DNA of 8,946 bases from Candidatus Methanoperedens sp. (GCA_028679855.1 JAJRAP010000099.1:1-8946), one strand, 5' to 3'; counted from the first letter of the stretch, positions 1 through 6,308 are shown. The notes: generated by a model from the letters alone, not told the origin. Numbers and translations are program-made.

Positions 1-123
1 GGAAAAGCAAAAGAACCTCAGTTGAGAGTTAATTTTTTATTGAAAAACAGAGTAGTTATCAGGCGCCTAATTAAAACGATGGGTCGAAGGAGACTGAGGG
101 TACTAAAGGCGTTAGGCGCCTGA
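1..123 (+). CDS. possible 3' end of a gene cut by the window edge
   Basis: Frame 1 stays open from the first base to a TGA at 121-123 (40 codons), while the other two plus frames stop within about 35 bases. The predicted tail is rich in Lys, Arg and Leu (IRRLIKTMGRRRLRVLKALGA style, ending in Ala). I recognise no family. A 40-codon open frame is not rare by chance, and an 18-bp inverted repeat lies inside and over its stop codon, so this may equally be non-coding. The sequence to the left would settle it. Confidence 0.22.
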   Translation, partial: GKAKEPQLRVNFLLKNRVVIRRLIKTMGRRRLRVLKALGA

Positions 124-129
124 TACTAC
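52..129. repeat. long inverted repeat with AGGCGCCT cores
   Basis: The left arm GTAGTTATCAGGCGCCTAA (52-70) pairs with the right arm TTAGGCGCCTGATACTAC (112-129). All 18 bases of the right arm match, with one extra T in the left arm. The arms are separated by 41 bases. Each arm itself contains the 8-bp palindrome AGGCGCCT (61-68 and 114-121), with centres 53 bp apart, about five helical turns. As RNA it would form a strong stem-loop, but no U-tract follows on the plus strand. It could be an RNA structure, a paired protein-binding site, or the remnant of a small element. Confidence 0.7.
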
Positions 130-296
130 TACATTATTAATCATGGCTTTACTAGTATTTAATATTTGCGCTTATATTATATGCCATATATAATTATGAT
201 AATCATCATAACAAGTATCCACATAATATCGATTATTCATACGAATATCTCATAAAAATTTTTCGTTTATAGCCTAAAAATTTCTGAATATAATAT
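130..296. other. AT-rich intergenic stretch
   Basis: No reading frame of note is visible. The stretch is strongly AT-rich compared with the coding regions. It contains two short perfect dyads, TATATG-C-CATATA (178-190) and TTATGAT-AATC-ATCATAA (194-211), and the oligo-A stretches that act as the gatD terminator on the minus strand. Nothing else was identified. Confidence 0.6.
194..211. repeat. perfect 7-bp dyad in intergenic DNA
   Basis: TTATGAT and ATCATAA are exact reverse complements separated by AATC. It lies about 85 bases downstream of the gatD stop, with no plus-strand gene start nearby. It could be a weak hairpin or an operator half-site pair, but in DNA this AT-rich short dyads also arise by chance. 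Confidence 0.4.
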
Positions 297-299
297 TCA
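254..299 (-). terminator. gatD terminator: hairpin over the stop codon plus oligo-U
   Basis: On the minus strand the dyad TGAATAT-T-ATATTCA (285-299) overlaps the gatD TGA stop (297-299). Two T5 tracts follow (complementing A5 at 276-280 and 254-258). Archaeal RNA polymerase terminates mainly at oligo-U tracts, so the tracts are the main support; the AT-only hairpin adds little. Confidence 0.5.
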
Positions 300-1556
300 A
301 AGTTTATTGCTATAAGAACTTCGCGTAATTTCGCCAGCTATATTCGTGCGCATAAGTTCTCTCACTTTCCCGATGTCAGAACTTTGACCAAGCGCCCACA
401 TAAGCTTCACGATAGCAACCTCGGGTAGCATGTCCTCGCCCTCAATAGCGCCTGCTTTCAGTATGTCTCTGCCTGTATCATATACCCTGTCACAAACCCT
501 TCCATTGATGCACTGCGACACCATCACTATCGGTATACCGGCGTCAGTTGTTGTTCTTATAATAGGAATCCATTCGGTGGACACATGTCCTAAACCCGTG
601 CCTTCTATGACTATCCCCTTATACCCCGAGCCTGAATGGAACAGCAATGATTCACTGCTTGCCCCTGTGGCATATTTTATCAGTGCACATTTAGGTTCAA
701 GTTTATCGTGAAGAGCAAGCTTTTTCTCTCCCCGCTTAACATGATTTGATAAGATCTTCATCTTGCGGGAAGGATATTCAACGCGCCCTATTGGCTTTGC
801 ATTTATGGACTGGAACGCATCGCGTCTTGATGTGTGCATCTTTCGCACTTTTGTTCCCCTGTGGATGGAGCAGAAATCATCGCTTGTCGAGCCGTGCATC
901 ACAACACAGACCTCGGCAATGTCGCTTGTCGCCACAACAGCCGCGCACACCGCGTTCATGGCATTGTCGCTGCTCGGGCGGTCGGCGCTTCGCTGCGAAC
1001 CAACAAGCACGATAGGAATGGGGGTCTCGATCATAAAAGAGAGCGCTGCGGCGGTATACATCATGGTGTCAGTGCCGTGAGTGATTATGATGCCGTCAGC
1101 ACCGTTCTTTATCTCCTCATAAACGGCGCGAGCAAGCTCGACCCAGTAAGAGGGGCGCATGTTCTCGCTCAGGATGCTGTATATAATCCGGCAGTTGTAG
1201 TCCGCTATCTCTTCAAGCTCAGGGATTGCAAGCAGGATATCCTGTGCTGAGAATTGTGAGGTCACGGCGCCGGTACGGTAGTCTATCTTGCTCGCTATGG
1301 TGCCGCCTGTGGAGAGGATGGAGATGCGGGGGAGTTTATCTGTTTTTTTCTTGCAGGGCATGGATACTGACCCCTGCTGTTTTTTTTTATCCATTTTTTC
1401 AAGCAGGGTTATAGATGCCGTGTCAGGTCTTATCCCGATATTATAGCCGTTTTTCAATTTCAGGATTACCTTGCCTGTCTGCGAGGGCATGAGTATCCCT
1501 TCATACTGCATTTCACCTGTTGCTATTCTGACTTTATCTCCGTCTTCTATCTGCAT
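297..1556 (-). CDS. gatD: Glu-tRNA(Gln) amidotransferase subunit D (GatD)
   Basis: This is the asparaginase-like subunit of the archaeal GatDE amidotransferase. It releases ammonia from glutamine so that GatE can convert mischarged Glu-tRNA(Gln) to Gln-tRNA(Gln). Residues 1-55 form the small N-terminal GatD barrel ([17 protein letters not shown]). A Lys-rich linker follows, then an L-asparaginase I domain from about residue 78. Active-site motifs are intact: TGGTIAS (83-89), HGTDT (160-164) and the Lys of [10 protein letters not shown] near 239. I chose the ATG at 1556 because GGGAGG lies directly upstream, family members usually begin just before the GDxV barrel motif, and a TATA-like element would place transcription start near 1573. 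A longer form from the ATG at 1583 adds nine residues but has no ribosome-binding site. GatE is not adjacent: 296 AT-rich bases follow the stop. The linker contains A9 and A7 runs. Confidence 0.95.
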   Translation of the reverse strand: MQIEDGDKVRIATGEMQYEGILMPSQTGKVILKLKNGYNIGIRPDTASITLLEKMDKKKQQGSVSMPCKKKTDKLPRISILSTGGTIASKIDYRTGAVTSQFSAQDILLAIPELEEIADYNCRIIYSILSENMRPSYWVELARAVYEEIKNGADGIIITHGTDTMMYTAAALSFMIETPIPIVLVGSQRSADRPSSDNAMNAVCAAVVATSDIAEVCVVMHGSTSDDFCSIHRGTKVRKMHTSRRDAFQSINAKPIGRVEYPSRKMKILSNHVKRGEKKLALHDKLEPKCALIKYATGASSESLLFHSGSGYKGIVIEGTGLGHVSTEWIPIIRTTTDAGIPIVMVSQCINGRVCDRVYDTGRDILKAGAIEGEDMLPEVAIVKLMWALGQSSDIGKVRELMRTNIAGEITRSSYSNKL

Positions 1557-1566
1557 GATCCTCCCT
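1557..1566 (-). promoter_or_regulatory. Shine-Dalgarno that fixes the gatD start
   Basis: On the minus strand AGGGAGGATC immediately precedes the ATG at 1556. The GGAGG core is complementary to the archaeal 16S 3' end, with a tight 3-nt spacer. No such signal precedes the upstream ATG at 1583. Confidence 0.6.
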
Positions 1567-1594
1567 GATTTCTGTTCCGTCATATAACCGTAGA

Positions 1595-1604
1595 TGATAA
1601 AAAA
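1595..1604 (-). promoter_or_regulatory. TATA-like element for gatD
   Basis: The minus strand reads GTTTTTTATC here. With the usual archaeal spacing of about 25-27 bases it predicts transcription start near 1573, which gives a short leader carrying the GGGAGG site before the ATG at 1556. It is the best candidate in the short divergent spacer, but is a sequence match only. Confidence 0.4.
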
Positions 1605-1620
1605 CTATCCTAAATGTAAG

Positions 1621-1630
1621 ATTAAATATG
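1621..1630 (+). promoter_or_regulatory. TATA-like element for the lyase gene
   Basis: ATTAAATATG is centred about 30 bases before the ATG at 1656, which predicts a leaderless or near-leaderless transcript. This fits the absence of any Shine-Dalgarno sequence before that ATG. Confidence 0.45.
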
Positions 1631-1655
1631 GCAAAGAATAATAAAGACTATTATT

Positions 1656-3101
1656 ATGACAAGACTTGAAAAAGATAGCCTCGGCGAAATAGAAGTCCCT
1701 GACAACGTGCTATACGGCGCTTTTACGACGCGCGCTTCCCGCAACTTCAGGATAAGCGGTATCAGGGCAAAGCACGAATTCATCAAATCGATTGCGCTCA
1801 TCAAAAAAACAGCAGCTCTTGCCAATATGAAGCTCGGTGTGCTAGATAAGAAAATTGGAGAAGCAATAGTAAAAGCTGCTGACGAAGTCATCGATGGAAA
1901 ATACAGCGACCAGTTCATCCTCGATGTGTTCCAGGCTGGCGCAGGCACTCCTTTCAACATGAACACCAATGAGGTCATTGCGAACGCTGCGATCAAAAAA
2001 CTGGGGGGTAAGCCAGGGGATTACCATCTCGTCCACCCAAACAACCATGTCAACATGGCGCAGTCCTCCAACGACGTCATCCCCACGTCTATCAGGCTAA
2101 GCGTCCTTTTAACGCTTCCCGACCTCATCAAAGAACTTGATGAATTAACAGGCGCATTTCAAGAAAAAGCCAGGGAATACGACAGCGTGATCAAGGTGGG
2201 TAGGACTCATCTTGAGGATGCAGTGCCTGTGAGATACGGACAGGTATTTGAAGGATACGGTGCCGCGCTTTCAAAATGCATTGATAGAATTAAATATGCA
2301 GAAAAAAGCATGCTTGAACTTGGCATCGGCGGGACAGCCATAGGGACTGGCATCAATACCCATCCGGATTTCAAAAAGACGATAATCTCGGAATTGAACA
2401 GATTGACAGGTCTTGAATTCTATCAGGGCAACAGCATAATGATTTCATGGAGCATGGCAGGGTTCGTGGATATGTCAAATGCGCTACGTATTTTGGCGAC
2501 TGAGCTTAACAAGATATCGAATGACCTGCGCTTTCTTAATTCTGGACCAAAAACAGGTATAGCGGAAATCATCCTGCCTGAAGTTGAGCCGGGCTCATCC
2601 ATCATGCCCGGGAAGATCAATCCCTCAATTGCGGAGGCTGTGAACATGGTGTGCTTCCAGGTCATCGGGAACGACCATGCTGTTTCCCTGGCGGCTGAGG
2701 CAGGTCAGTTAGAACTTAATGTGATGACGCCGCTTATCGCTTATGACCTTTTATGGAGTATCGAACTTCTTACGAATACAGTCAGGATGTTCAGAGTTGA
2801 CTGCATTGAAGGCATGGTCGTAGATGAAAAAAGATGCTCTGAATTACTTGAGAATAGCCACGCACTGGCTACGGTTCTTAATCCATATATCGGTTATGAG
2901 AATGTTGCCATGCTTGTGAAGACTGCCCTGGCTGAGAATAAATTCCTGAAGCAGGTGCTTATCGAGAAGGATGTGATCCCTGAGAAATATCTGAACGAGA
3001 TACTTGACGCAAGGAAGATGACAGAGCCGGGAGTGATCGATAAGAAGGTGGTTGAGGAGATAAGTAAATATAAAAAGGCTGAACAAAGGTCTTATAAATA
3101 G
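1656..3101 (+). CDS. aspA: aspartase/fumarase superfamily lyase, probably aspartate ammonia-lyase
   Basis: This enzyme would reversibly split L-aspartate into fumarate and ammonia in the cytoplasm. The 481-residue length fits the class II fumarase/aspartase family (about 460-480). Motifs in order are TNEV (104-107), QSSND (136-140), GRTHLED (182-188), the flexible catalytic loop signature GSSIMPGKINP (313-323, with Ser315 the expected base and Lys320) and AAEAGQLELN (346-355). AAEAGQxxLNVM, MVCFQVIGND and the GYE motif near residue 415 favour aspartase; fumarases usually have a GGxxGNFELN-type segment. QSSND and GRTHL are also found in fumarases, so fumarate hydratase remains possible. A small fumarase C-type tail (LNEILDARKMTEPGV) closes the protein. 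The gene stands alone between a divergent and a convergent neighbour. It starts at the first ATG after a TATA-like element and probably has no leader. The superfamily is certain; the substrate is about 65 percent. Confidence 0.9.
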   Translation: MTRLEKDSLGEIEVPDNVLYGAFTTRASRNFRISGIRAKHEFIKSIALIKKTAALANMKLGVLDKKIGEAIVKAADEVIDGKYSDQFILDVFQAGAGTPFNMNTNEVIANAAIKKLGGKPGDYHLVHPNNHVNMAQSSNDVIPTSIRLSVLLTLPDLIKELDELTGAFQEKAREYDSVIKVGRTHLEDAVPVRYGQVFEGYGAALSKCIDRIKYAEKSMLELGIGGTAIGTGINTHPDFKKTIISELNRLTGLEFYQGNSIMISWSMAGFVDMSNALRILATELNKISNDLRFLNSGPKTGIAEIILPEVEPGSSIMPGKINPSIAEAVNMVCFQVIGNDHAVSLAAEAGQLELNVMTPLIAYDLLWSIELLTNTVRMFRVDCIEGMVVDEKRCSELLENSHALATVLNPYIGYENVAMLVKTALAENKFLKQVLIEKDVIPEKYLNEILDARKMTEPGVIDKKVVEEISKYKKAEQRSYK

Positions 3102-3127
3102 CATTAGAATAGAGAACTGATATAGAA

Positions 3128-3139
3128 AAACTTAAGTTT
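3128..3139. repeat. 12-bp perfect palindrome AAACTTAAGTTT
   Basis: AAACTTAAGTTT is fully self-complementary. It lies 27 bases after the lyase stop, in the convergent spacer. Its core AACTTAA/TTAAGTT recurs as a second dyad at 3224-3239. Confidence 0.5.
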
Positions 3140-3177
3140 AAACCCAAGTTTCCCACTCAAAAATTGAAACCACTAGC

Positions 3178-3214
3178 AAGCACACCTGTGCTTTCCAGAA
3201 TTTAGCTGATTTTT
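3178..3214 (+). terminator. candidate terminator of the lyase gene
   Basis: AAGCACA-CC-TGTGCTT (3178-3193) is a perfect 7-bp inverted repeat, followed 16 bases later by a T5 tract (3210-3214). The hairpin-to-U distance is longer than in a bacterial intrinsic terminator, but in archaea the oligo-U tract alone can suffice. It lies between two convergent genes, where a terminator is expected. Confidence 0.4.
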
Positions 3215-3223
3215 GGTCGTAAC

Positions 3224-3239
3224 AACTTAATTTTAAGTT
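3224..3239. repeat. dyad AACTTAA-TT-TTAAGTT
   Basis: A perfect 7-bp inverted repeat with a 2-base centre. It lies 27 bases beyond the stop of the flavoprotein gene on the minus strand and mirrors the palindrome at 3128-3139. It may be a weak RNA hairpin at the 3' end of that transcript. Confidence 0.4.
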
Positions 3240-3265
3240 CTTTGTCGATTCTATTTCTTGAGAAA

Positions 3266-4432
3266 TCAAAACAATGTCTTAAAAGCAACTCCAAGCAACC
3301 TGACAAGCCGCATCTTATCCGCTCCTTTTAGCAGTTCCTTCAAAAGCACGGAAGGATGGTCCATGTCACCATATTCCGTGACGAGCTCACTAATCCCAGG
3401 TCGGTTGAGGAACGCAATGAACTCATTCAGGTTCTCATCGCTTAACTTCCCCAGGCTCGTATGAATAATCATCCCCAGCGCAAGCTCCCTGCCCACCGCG
3501 TTGCGCCACCTTTTTTCATACTCTTTGAGATATATCTCTTTTCGCGCCGCCCTGGCCGCCACCTCCCCTGCGATCTTTGCACACACCGCACCCATATAAA
3601 CACCTCCTCCAGAGGTGGGTTTCACCTGTCCTGCTGCATCACCCACCAGAATTACATTATCCGTGACCGTTCTCTCAGGCGGTCCCAGCGGGATACCCCC
3701 CACCACATGCTCTGTGCGCGAACCCCTATATCTTGAAGCAAGCACCGGATGCTTAATAAGTTCTTCAAGATAATGAAGGGCAGGCATGTCTCCCATGTTC
3801 TTGGCAAGACCGATACGCGCCGTTTTGCAAAAAGGAACAGCCCATGCAAAAAAACCAGGGGCGAACTTATTCCCTGTAAAGATCTCCACGAATTCCGCAT
3901 CTTTAGCATCATATGGGGCCTCGAACTGGATCCCGGATAGGAACTTCTTGCACCGCGGGAGCCCTGCCACCCTGCCCACGCTTCCCATAATACCGTCAGC
4001 TCCGATAACGATATCAGCATGGATATCTTTTCTCTCCCCGCTTGATAATACTGATATTCTGCCATTGTGCAACCCCATAAAACGCGTCTTTAACATTAGA
4101 TCAGCACCGGCATCAAGCGAGCGCCCTACTAGCTCCCTGTCGAACAGTTTCCTGTCAATAACATATGCCTTCATGTCCTTTCCCCGAATGATTAGTTCCT
4201 CTCCACCAGGGGAGTACACAAAAGCACCTTTCATTTTAGCAAGGACAAAACTCCCCTCGCTGATCTCACACTCCGTAAGCGCGGCTTTGCTAATTAATCC
4301 CGTGCACTGGACAGGAGCGCCTATGCTTGCGTGTTCCTCTATCAACAGTGTCTTTGCCCCATTCAGAGCGGCATACTTTGAAGCCATAGCTCCTGCAGGA
4401 CCTGCCCCTATGACCGCGATATCATACTTCAT
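3266..4432 (-). CDS. geranylgeranyl reductase family FAD-dependent oxidoreductase
   Basis: Archaeal members saturate the geranylgeranyl chains of membrane ether lipids or other isoprenoids, using FAD and a low-potential electron donor. Residues 4-14 are the FAD-binding dinucleotide fold (DIAVIGAGPAG), with Glu32/Glu33 at the end of the second strand. Family marks follow: CTGLIS around Cys43, DRKLFDREL (93-101), GADG (144-147), a PGFFAWAVP substrate-site motif (192-200) and the second FAD motif GDAAGQVKPTSGGGVYMG (264-281). The length of 388 is normal and there is no signal peptide or membrane span, which suggests a cytosolic protein associated with the inner membrane face. Methanogens carry several paralogues, so whether this is the digeranylgeranylglycerophospholipid reductase or a relative acting on another isoprenoid cannot be told from the sequence. 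The ATG at 4432 has no clear ribosome-binding site, and a TATA-like segment about 28 bases upstream fits a leaderless transcript. No lipid-synthesis gene is adjacent. Confidence 0.93.
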   Translation of the reverse strand: MKYDIAVIGAGPAGAMASKYAALNGAKTLLIEEHASIGAPVQCTGLISKAALTECEISEGSFVLAKMKGAFVYSPGGEELIIRGKDMKAYVIDRKLFDRELVGRSLDAGADLMLKTRFMGLHNGRISVLSSGERKDIHADIVIGADGIMGSVGRVAGLPRCKKFLSGIQFEAPYDAKDAEFVEIFTGNKFAPGFFAWAVPFCKTARIGLAKNMGDMPALHYLEELIKHPVLASRYRGSRTEHVVGGIPLGPPERTVTDNVILVGDAAGQVKPTSGGGVYMGAVCAKIAGEVAARAARKEIYLKEYEKRWRNAVGRELALGMIIHTSLGKLSDENLNEFIAFLNRPGISELVTEYGDMDHPSVLLKELLKGADKMRLVRLLGVAFKTLF

Positions 4433-4452
4433 GTTCTTCTAAATGCACCACC

Positions 4453-4467
4453 AGGATAATTAATCCT
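4453..4467. promoter_or_regulatory. dyad overlapping the flavoprotein promoter
   Basis: AGGATAATTAATCCT is a 15-bp near-perfect palindrome (one mismatched pair) centred at 4460. It lies between the divergent flavoprotein and 159-residue-protein genes. On the minus strand it contains ATTAATTAT at the right distance (28 bases) to be the TATA box of the flavoprotein gene. A protein bound here would block that promoter and sit just upstream of the other one. Confidence 0.4.
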
Positions 4468-4476
4468 TAGCAGAAA

Positions 4477-4486
4477 GCTTTTAAGA
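4477..4486 (+). promoter_or_regulatory. TATA-like element for the 159-residue protein gene
   Basis: GCTTTTAAGA is centred about 28 bases before the ATG at 4510, consistent with leaderless transcription. No Shine-Dalgarno sequence precedes the ATG. Confidence 0.4.
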
Positions 4487-4509
4487 TTCCCGGATTATAC
4501 AGAATTGAT

Positions 4510-4989
4510 ATGAAACGCACTTATCATCAATTTCCCCAGAAGCCTGAACTTGAACGAAAATACAATTTTAAAGCAGATCTTCACTACATCGTAAGGACAA
4601 TAGCTAGGATGAACGGAAAGTTCGGAGAGTTCATTACCGATTCACCAGACCTGAAAGGTCGCCCTATCCAGGCAAAGAGAAGTATGAACATTGAAATTAC
4701 TGACAGGAGCGTAAATTTTTATCCACTCAACGACGACACAGTTGAATCCATACTAGGTGATGTGAAAAATGAGGGAACAATAGATTTCAAGGTAACTCTC
4801 AAATACTCATTCCTTGACGACAAGTTCAACCGCGTGCCCTTAAAGGGAGACTCCTTCCTCGTACGAACCCGGCTCGATAGCGGCATACTCACGATGAACG
4901 TGCACCACATAGACGGCATGGGCAGGACAGAATGTGGAAGAATTGCGGACACCATTGTTGATGAGATAATAAAGAACGCCCCAAAATGA
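4510..4989 (+). CDS. conserved-looking hypothetical protein
   Basis: I do not recognise this 159-residue protein. It has no signal peptide, membrane segment or Cys/His metal cluster. The pattern is alternating hydrophobic and polar strands through the middle (MNIEITDRSVNFYPL, GTIDFKVTLKYSFLDD, DSFLVRTRLDSGILTMNVHHI), ending in an amphipathic helix (RIADTIVDEIIK). This suggests a small beta-rich soluble domain with a helical end. Only one Cys is present, near the C-terminus. Codon use resembles its neighbours. Its TGA stop overlaps the next ATG by four bases (ATGA at 4986-4989), so the two proteins are translationally coupled and probably act together or need matched amounts. The start at 4510 is the first ATG after a TATA-like element and has no ribosome-binding site. 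Confidence 0.85.
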   Translation: MKRTYHQFPQKPELERKYNFKADLHYIVRTIARMNGKFGEFITDSPDLKGRPIQAKRSMNIEITDRSVNFYPLNDDTVESILGDVKNEGTIDFKVTLKYSFLDDKFNRVPLKGDSFLVRTRLDSGILTMNVHHIDGMGRTECGRIADTIVDEIIKNAPK

Positions 4990-5453
4990 CCGACCTGCTA
5001 TATACTGTTTCTGTTCCTTTCAAAAGAAAAGGAAAGGATGCGCTCAAAGAAAGCGAGTTCGTTCTTGCGCTCTCTATTGACCTTAACTGGTTCTCTCCAG
5101 AGCAGGCAAAAAATGTTGTTCGTGAGGCAGAAAGAGCCGGACTCATAAAAAGAGAAGGGGACATTATTCGTCCTGCTTTTGATCTATCCTCGGTTGACCC
5201 TCCGCAGGGATTCAAGCCTGGTGTTTTCGAGGAGCGTTCGCTCTTTGACAGGGTAATCGAGCGCATCACAATAGAAACTGGCATGGAAAAACGAAGGGTG
5301 ATAGCCCTGATCAATAAGAAACATGACGAACTGTCCAAACTTGTTGAAATAGAGGTCAGCGCCATACTCGTAGCTCTGGAGCATAGCATAGCTCTGGATA
5401 ACCTTATAGAAGAGGAATATAAGGCGTTAGTTAATTCTTCGTCTTCTTCTTAA
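4986..5453 (+). CDS. DUF2240 family protein
   Basis: A 155-residue archaeal protein of unknown function that I assign to the DUF2240 family on its N-terminal signature (VSVPFKRKGKDALKESEFVL, residues 9-28, then LNWFSPEQA). Residues 22-60 look like a winged-helix segment: a helix, SPEQAKNVVREAERAGLI, then a basic turn leading to IIRPAF. That may mean nucleic-acid binding, but this is inference. Residues 75-145 are predicted helical and charged. The protein ends in five Ser residues. This tail is encoded in the 23 bp shared with the opposite-strand rpoL 3' end, so it may be constrained by rpoL rather than by function. It is coupled to the upstream 159-residue gene by an ATGA overlap. Confidence 0.88.
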   Translation: MTDLLYTVSVPFKRKGKDALKESEFVLALSIDLNWFSPEQAKNVVREAERAGLIKREGDIIRPAFDLSSVDPPQGFKPGVFEERSLFDRVIERITIETGMEKRRVIALINKKHDELSKLVEIEVSAILVALEHSIALDNLIEEEYKALVNSSSSS

Positions 5454-5709
5454 ATAGTTTGATAAACTCATCGCATTCCTTGGCAAGTTCCCCTGACGCT
5501 TTTTTTATCACTTCGATGGGGTCAGCACCATCTGTTCTCACAAAAAGTATGGGTTCGCTTATCGTGGGGTGCTTTATATCATATGTGGCTATCTCCACAT
5601 GCTTATTGTTAAGCAAAGATGTTTTAAGCGTGTTAAGTAGTGTATGGGACTCTCCTGCCACTTTAATACTGATCTCATTTTCCGTTTTATTTACTATCGT
5701 AAGTTCCAT
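5431..5709 (-). CDS. rpoL: DNA-directed RNA polymerase subunit L (Rpo11)
   Basis: This small core subunit is the archaeal counterpart of RPB11. It pairs with Rpo3 (RpoD) as the alpha-like platform on which RNA polymerase assembles. At 92 residues it has the usual length. After a short strand (MELTIVNKTENEISIKVAG), residues 21-82 form the RPB11-like dimerisation fold: the helix HTLLNTLKTSLL, then HVEIATYDIKHP, the strand EPILFVRTDG and a long C-terminal helix (PIEVIKKASGELAKECDEFIKLF). It is the last gene of the minus-strand operon and begins 8 bases after the csl4 stop. Its GGTGA ribosome-binding site starts at the last base of that stop codon. Its 3' end overlaps the convergent DUF2240 gene by 23 bp. 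Confidence 0.96.
   Translation of the reverse strand: MELTIVNKTENEISIKVAGESHTLLNTLKTSLLNNKHVEIATYDIKHPTISEPILFVRTDGADPIEVIKKASGELAKECDEFIKLFKKKTKN
5491..5506 (+). terminator. oligo-T tract after the DUF2240 gene
   Basis: A T7 run (5500-5506) after a C/G-rich segment lies about 47 bases past the DUF2240 stop. It is the first long T-run on the plus strand beyond that gene and could end its transcript. It sits inside rpoL on the opposite strand, so the two convergent mRNAs would overlap. Confidence 0.3.
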
Positions 5710-5717
5710 GTTCTCAC

Positions 5718-6308
5718 CTAAATTATGCCAGTCCCGTAATCAGAGGACATTTTCCTCGTTTCTGTTCTCTTACAGTTGGGGCATTTAAGTTTATCATTTT
5801 CTCTTTTCAGCACAGTCCTGCAGTTGCCGCAGTAAGCCTTCATGACACCGAGTTCTTTATTCACGGTTGATAGGCGCATGTTCCGCAGGTCAAGAACTCT
5901 TCCCATCACTATATCAAAAGGTGCAAATTCATATGACAGGTCTTTGACATATGCGTCCTTGACATTTGAAACGTGAATGGCTGCGCCCTCTGAATTCACT
6001 ATAGCACGCTCGCCCCTGCCTTTGATCCCGGCTATCTCGACAAGCGCTACAGATTCTTTCAGATCTGTGACCTGTCCGATAACAATATCCCCTACAGCGA
6101 GTTTTGGGGGGGTATTAGTAACAGGTTCAACTGAAATGGAACGTTCCTTGGGGTTTGTTTTCACATATCCTGTGGCTGTTGCGTATATATTTCCCCTCTC
6201 TTCAAAAGTCCCTTTCTTCGGAATGAATTCCTCTGAAGTCCCGATCAGCTCTCCAGGCAGCACTATATTTTCTTTCTTTTTCTGGACTATTTCCACTGGC
6301 TGATCCAC
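5718..6308 (-). CDS. csl4: exosome RNA-binding cap protein Csl4
   Basis: Csl4 caps the archaeal exosome, the phosphorolytic 3'-5' RNA-degrading ring made of Rrp41/Rrp42, where it guides substrates and recruits DnaG. Counted from the GTG at 6308 (196 residues), the N-terminal Csl4 domain lies at about 16-50 (VLPGELIGTSEEF, GNIYATATG). An S1 RNA-binding fold spans 70-150 (VGDIVIGQVTDL to ELGVMK), and a zinc ribbon follows with Cys160, Cys163, Cys176 and Cys179 (CGNC, CPNC). This covers the whole known family fold. GTG is the only canonical in-frame start and has GAGGT seven bases upstream. However, the frame remains open and looks translated for a further 65 codons (6309-6503), so the true N-terminus may be longer. 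It lies between a METTL5-like gene and rpoL, an arrangement that couples RNA decay with transcription and rRNA modification genes. Confidence 0.93.
   Translation of the reverse strand: MDQPVEIVQKKKENIVLPGELIGTSEEFIPKKGTFEERGNIYATATGYVKTNPKERSISVEPVTNTPPKLAVGDIVIGQVTDLKESVALVEIAGIKGRGERAIVNSEGAAIHVSNVKDAYVKDLSYEFAPFDIVMGRVLDLRNMRLSTVNKELGVMKAYCGNCRTVLKRENDKLKCPNCKRTETRKMSSDYGTGII

Noticed and set aside
52..129. Insertion sequence or MITE ends
   Set aside because: No target-site duplication and no transposase are visible, and only one copy is present.
52..133. H/ACA or C/D box guide RNA at the inverted repeat
   Set aside because: ACA follows the stem and CTGA occurs in the loop, but there is no guide pocket, kink-turn or C box in the right places.
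1557..1583. gatD start at the upstream ATG (1583)
   Set aside because: It has no ribosome-binding site and adds nine residues before the normal family start, while the ATG at 1556 has GGGAGG directly before it.
1656..3101. Firm call of class II fumarate hydratase
   Set aside because: AAEAGQLELN and the C-terminal motifs fit aspartase better, so fumarase is kept only as an alternative.
3148..3170. CRISPR-like segment beginning GTTTC and ending ATTGAAAC
   Set aside because: The ends resemble CRISPR repeat ends, but only one copy exists, there are no spacers and no cas genes are in the window.
3786..4442. 218-codon open frame on the plus strand
   Set aside because: It is antisense to the flavoprotein gene, whose FAD motifs are intact, and its translation matches no family and has skewed composition.
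5384..5399. Hairpin GAGC...GCTC as an rpoL terminator
   Set aside because: The stem is only about four base pairs, lies inside the DUF2240 coding region and is not followed by an oligo-U tract on the minus strand.
5977..6303. 108-codon open frame on the plus strand
   Set aside because: It is the complement of the Csl4 S1 domain coding region.
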